Positions 9,546-21,400 of a stretch of 64,000 nucleotides of DNA are shown here, in pieces. The notes under the pieces are model-generated. The model was not told the origin of the DNA and ran no database searches. It was given only the letters and a program-made list of their open reading frames with translations. The DNA lies in the NCBI GenBank assembly GCA_038502055.1, contig JAXRKN010000044.1, positions 8,626,501-8,690,500 of the forward strand, read 5' to 3'. Position 1 is the stretch's first letter, and each line of letters begins with the position of its first letter. Made by a program: the position numbers and the translations under genes. This stretch comes from Tanytarsus gracilentus (taxonomy: Eukaryota; Arthropoda; Insecta; Diptera; Chironomidae).

Positions 9546-12242
9546 TTAAAGATAATATAATTTCTTGTCGAGTCCAGTGTTTGGCACCTGACGAATGTGC
9601 TCGCCGACGAGAACACTAAGCTTATGGGCATATTGAACGACGCATGGAACTCGAGTTGTTCCGCACCAATTGTAATAGAGATGGCACATCTTGTATGCGA
9701 GCATCTGTTGTTTGTCTGGAGGCAATCCAAATGTATCGTAAACGATGTTGTACGAGGTCGGACTGACCGTTCCCTGGCGAACTGATTGACTGACAAGGAA
9801 GAAATCATAGCTAAAAAAAATAGGGAGAAAAATTATTAAATTTATAATGATTACGAGCGAGAGATAAAATTACCGCTCGGGAAGTGTGACGACATCGTCA
9901 ACGACCGTTCCTGGAATTGGATTTTCGAATTGTCCGCGCTTCTCTTCGAAGAATCGTGTATTAATGCGCTTGTTGACGATGACAAATGCGAACTTGAATT
10001 CTCCATTTGTATCCTTGTACATACTGGCGAGCATCTTCTTAATTTCAGCCAATTCCGTTTCGACAATCATGTTAATTTGTCCATCACCAACACCATCACG
10101 ATAAAAAATGATGCGTGCTGGCAATGTGCCGTGCTCGTCTTTGAAAGCATAAATAGCTTTCTGCATGTGAATGCGAATATTGCTTGCACATTCTTCGCCT
10201 GTGTTGTGTGCCGCAATTGACGAGAAGAATTTGTTGCATGTCTTGAGGTCCATTGTTGAGACAAATGCGCCATAGGATTGAGCATTGCGTGCTGCTGTGT
10301 TGTGAGAAACATCAAATCCGCAAATCATAACACCACTCATGGGCATGCCAACCATCCATGGAGCTCCACCAAGTTTGCAATTTATTTGCAGGATAACCTT
10401 AGTTGCAATCGATTTAACGCCCGCCATATTGCCCTTTTTCGGCTGCATTGTTTTGCTGACGATGCATTGAGTTGGAATTGCATTTTGGACGCACGTGATT
10501 TTCTTAACTGTCGCATATCGTTCACCATTGCTTTGAGGATTTCCCATAAACACAACCATAATGAGCTTCGGATCTTTCTTGCAGACTTCAGTCAACTCTC
10601 TGGCATATGTGGTTGTGCGATCATCGCTGAGCTCAATTTTCTTTGGTTCGCTAATTTCAAAACGAAGACCATTCGACACTTCTTTCATCATTTCGAGGAA
10701 ACGTTCAGTATCATCTGCCGTTTTTCTCGGGTACATTAAAATCCACTTTTTCAATGTTTCATTTGCAAATTGCGAATTATTACGCAATGCCGGTGTCCAA
10801 TCTGCCGTTTTGGCATCGGGAGCAATGGCTTTATTATTGCCAAAGAGAATTCTCTCTGAATCTAAAATTCTTCCCTTAATGCTCAACAATGTCGGCTCCA
10901 TTTTTACGCCGAATCGTCTCAGTGTTTCGGTACTGGCTGCTGTTTCCTTGATTCGTGTCGCAAAGCGTCTCAATCGATCAACACGATGATTTGGATTCAT
11001 ACGCGTATACTCGCCGAGCGCCTTCATGAGATTGAAATTGTTTCGCATGTTATCTGTTAATCCGGTCGTTCGACAGAGCTCGGGAACAAGGAGAGCCGGC
11101 TCTGTACGGCCTCCACGAATGTCTCTCGGTGTTATGCGAGTAATGAGCAATGGTTGTCCTGCCTCTCGGATAACTAAATTGTAGCGACGCTTGTAATATT
11201 CGATGAATGATTCCTCTCCGTCGCGTCCTTGAAATTTAGTCTGTGGAGTAGCATCCCACTTGACGCCAACAATGCTGTACGTGTTGTTATTGTATCCGGT
11301 CAAGACAACGGTATTGGTGATTTCACGTTCGAAAGCTTCTCGATAATTTCCGCCGTCTCGTGTAAAGTTTGTGAGCACATCTAAAACTGTCTCCTGACGC
11401 ATGACTTTGTGCGAAATTTCACAGCAAATCAAGACATCCTGCTCAAATTGTCGAATGCTCGTGATGTAGCCTAAATATGAATTTTTTATTACTCTCTATG
11501 GAACTGTTTAGTTTAGAAAATGAAACTCACCAGGCCAAAGTTGAAGCCGATAATCACGAAAGTCGATTGCATTGTTCGGATCGTAGAGATTTCGTTGAAC
11601 CAGCATAAGTTTCAAGCCATCCATCGCTCTACGCAAGATCGTATTCAACACCATCACTCCCATTGATGTGGAAAATTCGATTTCATTTTTGGTGTCACGG
11701 AATAGAATCTTATAGTCGACATTTTCGCGTGAACGGCTCACAAATTCCTCTGAATCGAGCTGGATTAGAAGATAAATCAAATTACCGCCATCGTAAATGT
11801 AAGCGCCGAGAACTTCGTTGTGCTGATAGATGAGTGCCTTGCGGAGTTTAAGATCATCAACGTCTGGCGCAAAGTCAATACGATATAGTCGGAACTTTTG
11901 TTTCGGATTGAATCTTAACTGGAAGTGATTTGTCAGCAAGTTGATTGGTGTTCCCACCGAGCCCTTTTTCGAATTGACATGAGATGGCTTTGTGTAGGCA
12001 ATCTGTTGAATGTCTCTTCCTTCACGCACGCGGCCACGCTTTGATTCACCTGCGTGCTGTTGCTCAGCTCCCGAACGCTTATTCGATTCACTATCTGTAT
12101 CTGTGAGTCTTTGCTCCGGTAATGATCCTCTGCCTCTGCCTCTTCCCAATGTCAATCGATCGCCATTACCATTTCCGTTTCCATTTCCATTTCCACCGCT
12201 GCTTGTTCCAGGCTTATGGCCATTTCCATTTGGATCGGACAT
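9546..12242 (-). CDS. piwi/aub: PIWI-clade Argonaute (Piwi/Aubergine-like)
   Basis: This is a piRNA-binding Argonaute that silences transposons in the germline. Exons 11531-12242, 9874-11470 and 9546-9810 join to 857 codons plus TAA, with introns of 60 and 63 nt. The N-terminus is Gly/Asn-rich with a GRGRGRG cluster, a typical symmetric dimethylarginine site for Tudor partners. The first splice restores LWPGYITSIRQFEQDVLICC. A PAZ domain follows (about 260-370; ESFIEYYKRRYN, QPLLITR), then VPELCRTTGL, MID and PIWI. The slicer triad is complete: Asp624 (ICGFDVSHN), Asp696 (FYRDGVGDGQ) and His832 (QYAHKLSVLVG). The protein ends LYYL, as PIWI proteins do. Length matches Drosophila Piwi (843) and Aub (866). 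Membership of the PIWI rather than the AGO clade is certain from NCKLGGAPW and the YRDGVGDG motif. Whether it is orthologous to piwi, aub or a midge-specific duplicate cannot be decided here. Confidence 0.95.
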
Positions 12243-12926
12243 GTTTAAGAATTCTAAAGATTATGAAGATTTTTGAACTGTGAAATTTTTTTTTAAGATC
12301 CAGAAGAAATTTTTCGATTTTTCGCAATTTTTCAGTTGTTGTGTTTGAAATGCACCTAAATGGCAACTTTTGATCTTAATTAAGCACACAATTGACGACT
12401 TTTATTGAATTTTCAGAAAAATATTTTAAAAAAACGTGAAATTTGACGCGCAATTTCAAAAATTGTGAAATTAGAGAAAATTTCGAATTTATTTCAATTC
12501 TCGAATTTAATTTCATGCTCAACATACCAAACGTCCTTTCTAGCGATGCAAGAAGTCAAAAAAACTGTTATTTTACACGATAATTAATGAAATTTAAAAG
12601 ATTTAGATTTTCAGTTAGGAGTTTACTTCAAAAAGTGACGCTTACATCATCGTTTACCCTCGAATAAAGTTTTTAGCAGGAGCGAAACTACGCTAATAAC
12701 GCGCACATGGTTTGTAACGGTTTCTTTATTATAAAATCGAGTGATAGTCAGCATTTATAAATTTATTTTCTAATAACGATTTTTCATTTCGATTTTTCTT
12801 TGGCACAGCAATGCGTTTGGGCTATTAGAGTCATAAGACACTGTCGGGTACTTCGATATTGATGGAAAACGATTTTTTTAAATGAGATTTTCTCTTTCAC
12901 ACTTCTCAATCGGAAATTAAAAATAA
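12243..12926. other. Intergenic region 5' of the Piwi gene and 3' of the acyltransferase gene
   Basis: This is 684 bp of AT-rich sequence between two minus-strand genes. It should contain the Piwi promoter and 5' UTR at its left side and the acyltransferase 3' UTR at its right side. Minus-strand AATAAA hexamers occur at 12725-12730 and 12762-12767. No ORF or strong repeat was recognised. Confidence 0.6.
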
Positions 12927-14945
12927 TTAAGCTTTGAATTTAGTAAATAAATATTCTTCAATGATCAAATATGGAGCTTCAAATGTTAGATGAATAAAAA
13001 TTGCGGTAACAAGTGAAAGCATCGAATCACTCAAAAAGGAATAAAACTAAAACAAAAGAGATTGAATTTTAAAAATATATAAATAAAATTTTAAAACTCA
13101 CCAAACTCCAACAAGGAAATAGATAAATTTGTTGTTGTGAAGAATAGTCGTAGAAAATTACTGGAACGTGAGTCAAGTAAATGCAGAGCGAAAGTTTTGA
13201 TGTTGGCTTCCAAAAAGATTGCGACAAAAAATTAAAGATTATTTTTCCACTTTCAAGGCGTTCACACCCGAAAATCAAGAAGGCGACTGCGGAGCTCCAA
13301 AGTAGACGATGTGTGGCATGAAAAATTAAGCCGCCGCCCAAACTTGGACGAAATTTCAAAGCAATTATCAAGAAGAGCGAAGAAGTTATTATCCACAGTA
13401 AAATTTCATGTTTTTTGACAATTGGAAATTTTTCATCCCATTTTTTATCGAAAGCAAATCCCAAAATGATTCCAATCAGCCATGGCTGCAGTCTGTCTTG
13501 AGTTCCAAAGTAAGTCCCGCTATATGAAGTTCCAAAATAATATGGCATGATGAAGAGATATAAAGTGCAGAAAATAATCAAGATCGGAATAAACGAAATG
13601 AAATATTTTGATTTTTTAATTGCTTTGATGAAAAATGGTGTGAGACAAAAAAGTTGAAAATCAACTGCAATGTACCTAAAGTGAGATGTTTTTGACATGC
13701 AAAATTTGTATAGAGTAAAATTATTCTTACCAAAAATTTCCCAACTGGCAGCAATCGAAATAGTTGTGAACAGTCAAGAGAATTTGCCACCAATAAGTTT
13801 CGTATTCTTGTATGCGAAATTTTGGCTTGACATAAATCGGCTGATGGAGCAGTAAAGATGAAGCGAAAATTGTTCCAATTGCAGCCGGCGTGTACCTCAA
13901 ATATCTTCTCCATATCATTCTTGGCACATTTAAATTTTTCTTATCGATTGCTTTTAAAATTGAAATTGTCTGAAGACATGCGGAAATGACGAGAAACGTG
14001 TCAACGGTCATTCTCGCTAAATTAATAAAATTATTTAGCCAATTGTCGATTCGTTCATAGTCATAACTCTCAAAAGCAATCACATATCGATGGAGTAAAA
14101 CAACCCAAAATGCGGAAATCGTTCGAATGCCATGGAAACTGTTCAATTGTGAACTCGATGGAGTTAAGTCAAAAATATTTTTGAAATTTGTGTAGAAAGA
14201 AAATGCGATGAAGAGGGTTTTAGATTCTTTCGTAGAATTTTGATGTTTGAGGTCATAAATTGTGCTGATGATGCACAAAAATGCCAAAGTGGTTAGTAAA
14301 ATTCTAAAATTAAAAAAATTAAATTTCTTGTGAAAGTTAAAAGCTTTAAATTACGAAATTATTGTATGGAAAGCTTTCCACGATAGCAAATTGCGATTTA
14401 AGCAGTCGACGTTTGTGGCGATGAAATTTTTCTTCATCAGCATTTTTTGATTCATAAAACTTTTAATTTCTGTTGAGTTGCACGATGACGGAAAACACAT
14501 TATATTTTCAAATTTCCTGTAATCGAAAGCTTAATTTCTAATTTTTTAGTTTTAAATAAATTTTTCTTACAAATTTTCAGGGTCGAAAATTTCTATGAAT
14601 TTTTTAGATGATTTTAGAGAATTTTCCAGTTTTTTAAATTCGAGCTTAATTTTGCAAGATTGGCCTTTGATAATTCCTGAAGATGTTAAAGTGTCGTGTT
14701 GAATTTCATTGCAATTTTCGAGATGTAAAAAACTTGAATAGTTTCCAATGAAATAGCCAGAAAACACTTGAAATAAATTATTAGAAATTTTCCAGTTAAA
14801 TTATTTAAAAATTACTTTCAACTGCCCACGTTTCATTTTTCTCTAAACCGTCGTTAACTAAATTTAAATGTTCTTCGCAAATGTTCGCTAATGAAAGACT
14901 CAATAAATTATTTAAGACAAAAATCACCAAATTATATTTTCTCAT
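12927..14945 (-). CDS. NRF-6-like membrane acyltransferase (Acyl_transf_3 family)
   Basis: This is a multipass acyltransferase of the nose-resistant-to-fluoxetine (nrf-6/ndg-4) family. Members have an extracellular NRF domain and about ten membrane segments and are linked to lipid transport in nematodes and insects; the true substrate is unknown. Six exons (14816-14945, 14571-14766, 14355-14516, 13731-14303, 13102-13675, 12927-13046) join to 584 codons plus TAA. Evidence: an N-terminal signal peptide; the NRF region with FSGYFIGNYSSFLHLENC and CFPSSCN; the acyltransferase start FHGIRTISAFWVVLLHRY with its conserved His; MTVDTFLVISA; WYIAVDFQLF, restored across the exon 4/5 junction; and the C-terminal TFEAPYLIIEEYLF. 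It is somewhat shorter than many insect homologues. The upstream neighbour is divergent, with 260 bp between ATGs. The family call is firm. Confidence 0.92.
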
Positions 14946-15205
14946 TTTATAAAAAATTATTTAAAATAATTGAAATGCAAAGCAGATGAGATCAAATTCA
15001 TTTCAATTCGTTTCATATTTGAAAACTTTAAAATATAAAAAAAGACAAATTAATCTAAGTAAGCTTGACATTTTTTCATTTGATAAGTGAGTATGAAAAT
15101 TTTTGTGAGGTTTTTTGGGTGTCACTGACATATAATTTTATCGACACTCAAAAATCGCACCACTTAATCAGTATTTAATTATTAATAAAAACCAGCATTT
15201 TGAAA

Positions 15206-15475
15206 ATGTTATTTTGGCTCATTTTCTCGATAGGTTTCACCATCACAATTGGCTTCGGATATCACATGATGGCACCAAAGTTCTTTAAAAACTTTTTCAA
15301 ATCACTTAAATTAAAATTATTTTCAAAGTCAATTGAAACGAACCCAATAATTCCTCGCACTGACGACGATAAAATTCGATGGCGTTTATTGGTTGAGAAA
15401 TGTGAAAAAGATCAACTGATAGCTGATGAGGAAACTCCGCCGCTCTTTGAGAAAACTGAAATAAATGTCGAATAA
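15206..15475 (+). CDS. Small single-pass membrane protein, 89 aa, unrecognised
   Basis: The frame opens with ATG at 15206 (MLFWLIFSIGFTITIGFGYH) and ends at TAA 15473-15475. Residues 1-20 are strongly hydrophobic, followed by a basic segment rich in Lys and Phe (FFKNFFKSLKLKLFSK) and an acidic C-terminal half (RTDDDKIRWRLLVEKCEKDQ). The layout, one N-terminal anchor with a positively charged flank, resembles small mitochondrial inner-membrane assembly factors or ER microproteins, but I do not recognise the family. It lies between two minus-strand genes, with its own spacing and an AATAAA overlapping the stop. GC-richer codon use in the second half supports a real gene. Expression evidence would be decisive. 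Confidence 0.6.
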   Translation: MLFWLIFSIGFTITIGFGYHMMAPKFFKNFFKSLKLKLFSKSIETNPIIPRTDDDKIRWRLLVEKCEKDQLIADEETPPLFEKTEINVE

Positions 15476-15476
15476 A
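15471..15476 (+). terminator. AATAAA hexamer overlapping the stop codon of the 89-aa ORF
   Basis: The TAA stop (15473-15475) lies inside AATAAA. Another AATAAA occurs near 15586, so the embedded one may or may not be used. Confidence 0.35.
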
Positions 15477-15805
15477 AAGCAAAACTTTAATTTTCACATT
15501 TTTTTATTTACAATTTTACAGAAATTTTTTTAATATCTCGCTATAAAATCTTTAAAGTTTCTTTTGTTCTGGTTTTTTTAAAAGAATAAAATTTAGTTTA
15601 CAATAGAAATTCCATATACATTGATACTATGGCAAATTTACGTCAGTTATCTTAACAGCGAAGTATGAGCCTAATATAGGCATTTTTTGCACATTTTCAA
15701 TTAAGTCTTTGCAATTATTTACAAAATTGACATTCAACAAAAAAAAATTGAACATCAATAAATTCTTTTAGATTTCACGAATTATTTATAATCTAGTGAG
15801 GCAAT
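15476..15805. other. Convergent intergenic region, 3' UTRs
   Basis: This is 330 bp of AT-rich sequence between the small plus-strand ORF and the minus-strand ft stop. It presumably holds both 3' UTRs. Nothing else was recognised. Confidence 0.6.
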
Positions 15806-18479
15806 TCAAACATATTCTTCCGATGGATTTTGTACATTTGCTGGTATTCGAAGGGAATTAGGCATGACTCGTCCACCGCCATTGTTAACTGTGTCGGGCA
15901 GTTCAGCGATGTCTTTGAAGACGCCCATTAGACTCTCAAAATTTGGTCCCCAATTCAGCAGATAATCCCATCCTAGTGTTGTGGCAGATGGCGAAGCGCC
16001 GTTCGGCTGTCTATAAATGCCACCCATATGCGTTGAAATGTCATCATCTGACGCTACCAATGTACTGAGTGAGCCACGAAAGGAAGAGTCAAAACCGTCG
16101 TACGATGGAGGCGGTATGTGAGGTTTACTGGCACTGCTCGTATTTCCACTCTCATTGCCATTCCTCTCATCATCTCTCTTCGGTCGAATATCACCATTAA
16201 TGCTATTGTTATCATACTCAATTTCCGAGCATGTAAAGCTATCATTTCCACTCTCATCGGATGACGTTGAACTATTATTATCAACTACTGGCGAATGATG
16301 GCGATGATTTAGATGCTGACCAGGCACTCGAGGTGCTTCACTACTGCTCGACACTGCATCGAGCGTCGACACGAGCGAAGATGTTCGTGGACGTGAATTT
16401 AGCCTCTCAATTTCTTCAGCTGTAAGTCCCATAGGAACGTTTGGTGTTTTTGGTGGAACGCCCGGATTTTTGCGACTAGCACTCGAACTCTGTCCACTGA
16501 GCTGTGACATTACTGGACTATTAAGACTCCGTTCACTATTACTATGAAGCACATCCTTACCGACGCCACCCGAAGACGATGTCGTTGCTAAAAGTGCACT
16601 TTGCAATGGCTTCCCTGAGATATCATGCAAAGTAAGAATTCTCGGATGTTGCGAGCTCATTTCAGAGCTTGGCGATAGTCTCGCAAGTGGCGTGCTCTGA
16701 TGTGGTCGAGGTGTCGCTGTTGGTGGTTGACTAGCTTGAGGTGGCACTCGAGGGGCATAAGGACCCGCATGATGCGGCGAATGGCGATGCTGCTGTTGTG
16801 CAGCTGACGATTGATGTTTATGATGTGTATATGAAGTTGGCGGTGGTGTCGCTTTATATTTTTGATGACGAACTCCGCTCGCTTCTCGATAGCCTTTATA
16901 GTGATAAACAATATCGATGTCTGACGGTGCAATTGAACTTGCATTCTCAAGATCATAATGTTCTGGAAATTCAGATCCATTGTCGATATTTGCTAAGTGA
17001 TCGTGTGGATGATGTGATTGACCGGGTGGAGGAAGAGCTTCTCGCAGTGGCGGTGGACTCTTACTCACAACTTCTCGCTCAATAATGTCAGGTCTTTGAG
17101 GTCTTTGTGGTTCCGCTGCATTTATTTCTCTCTCTTTATATTTTTTGGAAATTAATTCGGGTGCAACTAAATGATGACCGCCATGATGCGACGAGTCCGA
17201 ATGAAATCCAACAACTGACATGTCGCCAACATGAATTCCTCTTCCCATATCAATATTTCCACCAACTGCACCTCCTCCAAGTAGTGTCGATGTGCCATTC
17301 TGTTTCGAGTGTAACGCTCCAGCGCCATGTTTTTCTTTTTGCTGTTTTCGAATTCGAAACACAACAAAGGATGCCAGAATAGCCACGAGGAGAATGACAA
17401 AGAAGACAATCACTAATGTGATACCGATTGAAAGTGGATCGGTGACCTGATCAGATGTTCCCAAGCCAGTCAGTGGATGGCATCCGAGGAATACTTTTCC
17501 TCTTTGTAAGACTTCTTTAAATATGCTGCCACTTCCATTGAACGGCTGAATTTCGTTGTTAATTGTAAAGTTAGCGATGCAACCTTCGAACGCAAGCGGT
17601 GTAGCGTCTTGAGGGAAAAGTTCACGTCTCACGCCACCAACCGAGAGCACCGTCAAGTATGGATCGAGAAAATCGTGAACTCCCGTCGACTCCAATTCTT
17701 CGCCATACAGTCGTCCATCGATAATCACTTGAACGACTCGATTATGCGAGAAGAGTGTCAAATTGTGCCACTTTCCATCAGCTAAGTAGTTGCTCTTCGA
17801 CGATGATGTCATATTGACTTGCGTATTTTGCTTGCTGATGTAAAGTAACTTTCCAGCGTGCAACTCAATGGAGGTGTAGTGTTTATTTGTCGCGGCATAA
17901 ATCAAAAGACCATCCGACTTGACAGTTCGGAACTTTACGCTCATCGATTTCGGTGGATCATCGACTTGCGCCAGAGTGGATATGTTGTCGGTTTTAATTG
18001 AATATCTCTTCTGACGTCCCAAGTCAACATTCCACATTGCCGTCGTTCCGCTATAAATGCTCTCCAATAATTGCATGCGTTTATGCTTCTCGGATATTTT
18101 ATACTCAATGAAGCCACCGTCGACTAGTGAAATTGGATCTACCGATGTGTAGCAGTCGGGTGATAATAAATTGCCGCCGCACTTACACATAGCCGAGTGC
18201 CATCGATCGAGGCAGCCATCGAATGAGCCGCAAAGCGATAGAGCCGGATCATCTGGATGTCCTTGAGAGCATGGACCACCGTTGTTGTTACGATTGCATG
18301 TCGACGCTACTCCACGGGCTTTAAGTGGACTGCTCAAGTTCAACGCTCGACCATTTATCGATACACTATGCACACATCCGATTAAGTCATCCGAATGTAC
18401 TTGACCGGGTCTCTCTAATATCGGATCGGCCGATGAGAGGCCACCAATCAAAAGTGGATGCTTATTGAAGTTCAGTGTC
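15806..18479 (-). CDS. ft: ft last exon: LamG1 end, EGF-like, LamG2, transmembrane, cytoplasmic tail
   Basis: The exon begins GACACTGAACTTC after TTTTTTAG and continues LamG1 as GTLNFNKHPLLIGGL. A Cys cluster (about 18300-18160) and LamG2 (MSVKFRTVKSDGLLIY; CIANFTINN) follow. The membrane span is DPLSIGITLVIVFFVILLVA (about 17440-17370) with the stop-transfer RIRKQQKEK. The tail is His/Pro/Ser-rich with PPPLREALPPP and a run of Asp/Ser, and carries the conserved Fat motif WDYLLNWGPNF...GVFKDIAELPD (about 15990-15890). It ends EEYV, a plausible PDZ ligand. The antisense and shifted ORFs over this exon are shadows. Confidence 0.95.
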
Positions 18480-21400
18480 CTAAAAAAGAGAGAAAAAAAG
18501 AATCGAATTATAATTTATTTTGCGAATTCATATTTTTTTTCTGCATGATAATAAAAAAGGTATTTGTTTTTCAATTTCACGTATATGCGGCGCAATGCCT
18601 CGTGGCATCAATTTTTTGGATTAATACAAATCATCGCCCGCTCCATAAAGAAATATTCTTTTCTCATTTCATCCGTCGTGAACTGTTTATGAGCATGCGA
18701 GGGATAAAATGAAGAAATAAATTTTTTAAAATCCAATAAATACGTTAAATGTTAAAATACTTCAAATTTAAACGAATAAAATTTTAAATTTCACATTTGC
18801 GACCTCGAATGGATGCAGAGAGTTAAAAAATATACAAATTGAGGTCCTATTAAGTATGTGGATATGCATGTGATATTCTTCCCCAATTTCATTTCACATT
18901 TCTTCGATTCTCTTACGCTTCTTTTGTACTTTCGCAGTTTGTTTTCGAATTAATCAGCAGAAAATTATTGTTTTGAATAAATCTTTTTCCTCCTCGCTCC
19001 ATTCTCGGTGCGCATTTTAATAAAATTCACCAATTATTGCAACATTGCACGAACAGCACCAAAATGATAAAAATAATTTTTCTCTCTTGCATTTCCTCTC
19101 TTTTTTTACACAATTGCGCATTTCTGATCTCGTTTTTTTGAACTACATCGAGTATGAATACGGAAAAAAATTATTAATCCACAATTTTGCTCATTTAAAT
19201 GATGATTAATATTTTATTACACGTAATTTTGTTTTGCATTGCATCCTCGTAATTATCATCATTGTGTCAATTTTATCACGAAAAAAAAATCACATAAAAC
19301 ATTGTATAAGTTTCGGAAATTCAAAGTATTCGAGCATTTTGCATTTCTCGCTCATGTCACTGGAGTTAATTACAACAAATATTCGTAAAGAGTGTAATTT
19401 AAGATCGAAACAATGTCGTCAATTTATTATTGAGCGAGAGGAAAGAATTTTTAAATTATTAATGAATTTATTTTAATTTCCATAAAAGTTATTTCGGAAG
19501 CAAAGCGAGCGACTTTAAATATGGCAATGACAGGAACTTTAAATAATTATAAATTTAAATGTGTCACATTGCGTGGTGATTTTACAGCATGTACCGTGAG
19601 TGACTGATAATGGATAATGCATTCATTGAGTGCATTAGCGATTAAGAAAATATTACGCGCAAAAATATTCTTTTAATTGGACAGCGAATGCTTCTTCTTC
19701 TTCATGCATCAACTTGCTCCTTGCATGTGCCACAAAATTGTATACATTCGAGCGACTCTCAAGATGATATTCGAGAGCAGCGCAGAAATTGGATATTTTT
19801 CTTTTCTCGAAGCATCAACCGCACATAGCATGCACCGAAAATTAACATGCAAAATCAATAAATTTTTCCTTCATTAAAAATATCTTTTTCTCCTCGTATG
19901 CCCTTTTTAGTTGATTTGTGCCTCGAAATCACTTTTATGTCGGTGGTATGTGCATACACACACAAAATTTATAACTTAACTGGAGATTTTTGGAGAAACA
20001 ATACGAAAGCGAGCAATAAAAGAATTATTCGGGCCATTTTTGTGTGCAACAATGTTGCAAACAAGTCACAGAGATTAAAGAAGAGTTAAATTCGGGTTTG
20101 AAAGAGAAACACCTCGAAAATGTTAACATTTTCCTCACACAAAAAAAAGTTAAAACATTAATCAGTGATAAACTTACCCAGTCGGACCGACTTCGTCACT
20201 GTAGCAGGTGGTATCGCCGGGTCGACATTCCTCACACACATCGCCATTATCGGTGCATTTTGATACGCTCAATGACATCACGCGGCCATTTCGCGTGGCC
20301 GTCACCTTATGCCATCTTCCGTTCGATAATGATTCACCGCCAACGACAATCGATGTTATGGCTGTTCGTGCGCCGCCATATGAAAACACTGCCTTTCCAT
20401 CCACAACTTCCATCGCAACGAAATCCGATCGACCTCCACTTTGCACACCGTAATTGTAAATTAAGAGCGCATCGGGTTTCGTGGTGGCAAAAACGATGGA
20501 AATGTCATTCGTTGCCGCATCAAGTGCTGGAAAATGCATAAACGAGAGCTCTTGGAATCCATAAGTAGCGCGCTCACAATGACGCCCGTAGCGACCGTCA
20601 GTGCATGAACATCTAAAAAGAGCAAATTTTAGTATTTTTAAAAATAAAAGTTTAAAATTATTCCACTCACTTATAGCCGGGCTTGAGACTAACACAGAGT
20701 CCACCATGCAAGCACGGATTGGGTCGGCAAGAGTCGGCAATTGTTTCACACTGATTGCCTCGATAACCCGGTCGACAGAGGCAGAAGAATGACGAGCCAT
20801 CGGGACTTTCACGGCACGAGCCACCGCTTTTGCAGGGATTACTCGAGCAGGCATCGCCACGTTCCAATTGACACAATTTTCCTTCGCGATTAGCCGGACA
20901 CTCGCATTGAAAATCGTAGCCTTGTCGTCTACATTGACCTCCCGCTTGACATGGATTCGGCGCGCATGGATCTTGACGCTTATCACACTTTTCGCCGGTA
21001 TAACCGTCAGCACATTTGCAACTGAAGTCATGCGACACGAGTGGCGATGTAAAAATTAGATTTTGACTGTCCGCAATGCGAATTTCATCGCTTATGGTGA
21101 TCTGCTCGGAACAAATGCCTCCATTATCGCATGTATTTGCATTGCATGGCGTGTACGGCATTATTAGGTTTCTATTTTGCATCAATTGCACAAGTGCTTC
21201 ACGTTTCTTATTAACTTTCTCGGTTATGTAAGTGGATGAACGATAACCTGCTGAGAATTTTGCAGCAATTGTCACTTCGACACCGCCTCGAATTTCACGA
21301 ATCGAGTAGAGGGAAGTCTCATCTCCCGTTTCCATCGATGCCTTTACGATGTCTTGGAAGCTTCGATAGTAGTTCGCTAAGAAGTTTGCAGCTGTCATGT

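Noticed and set aside
9470..9808. 112-aa minus-strand ORF as a separate gene
   Set aside because: It is a shifted frame over the Piwi last exon; the correct frame gives YDFFLVSQSVRQGTVSPTSY and ends LYYL.
10278..10989. Plus-strand ORFs of 142-153 aa opposite the Argonaute
   Set aside because: Antisense shadows of a strongly conserved PIWI coding exon.
15200..15205. Upstream TTG start for the 89-aa ORF
   Set aside because: The ATG at 15206 follows immediately and is the natural eukaryotic start.
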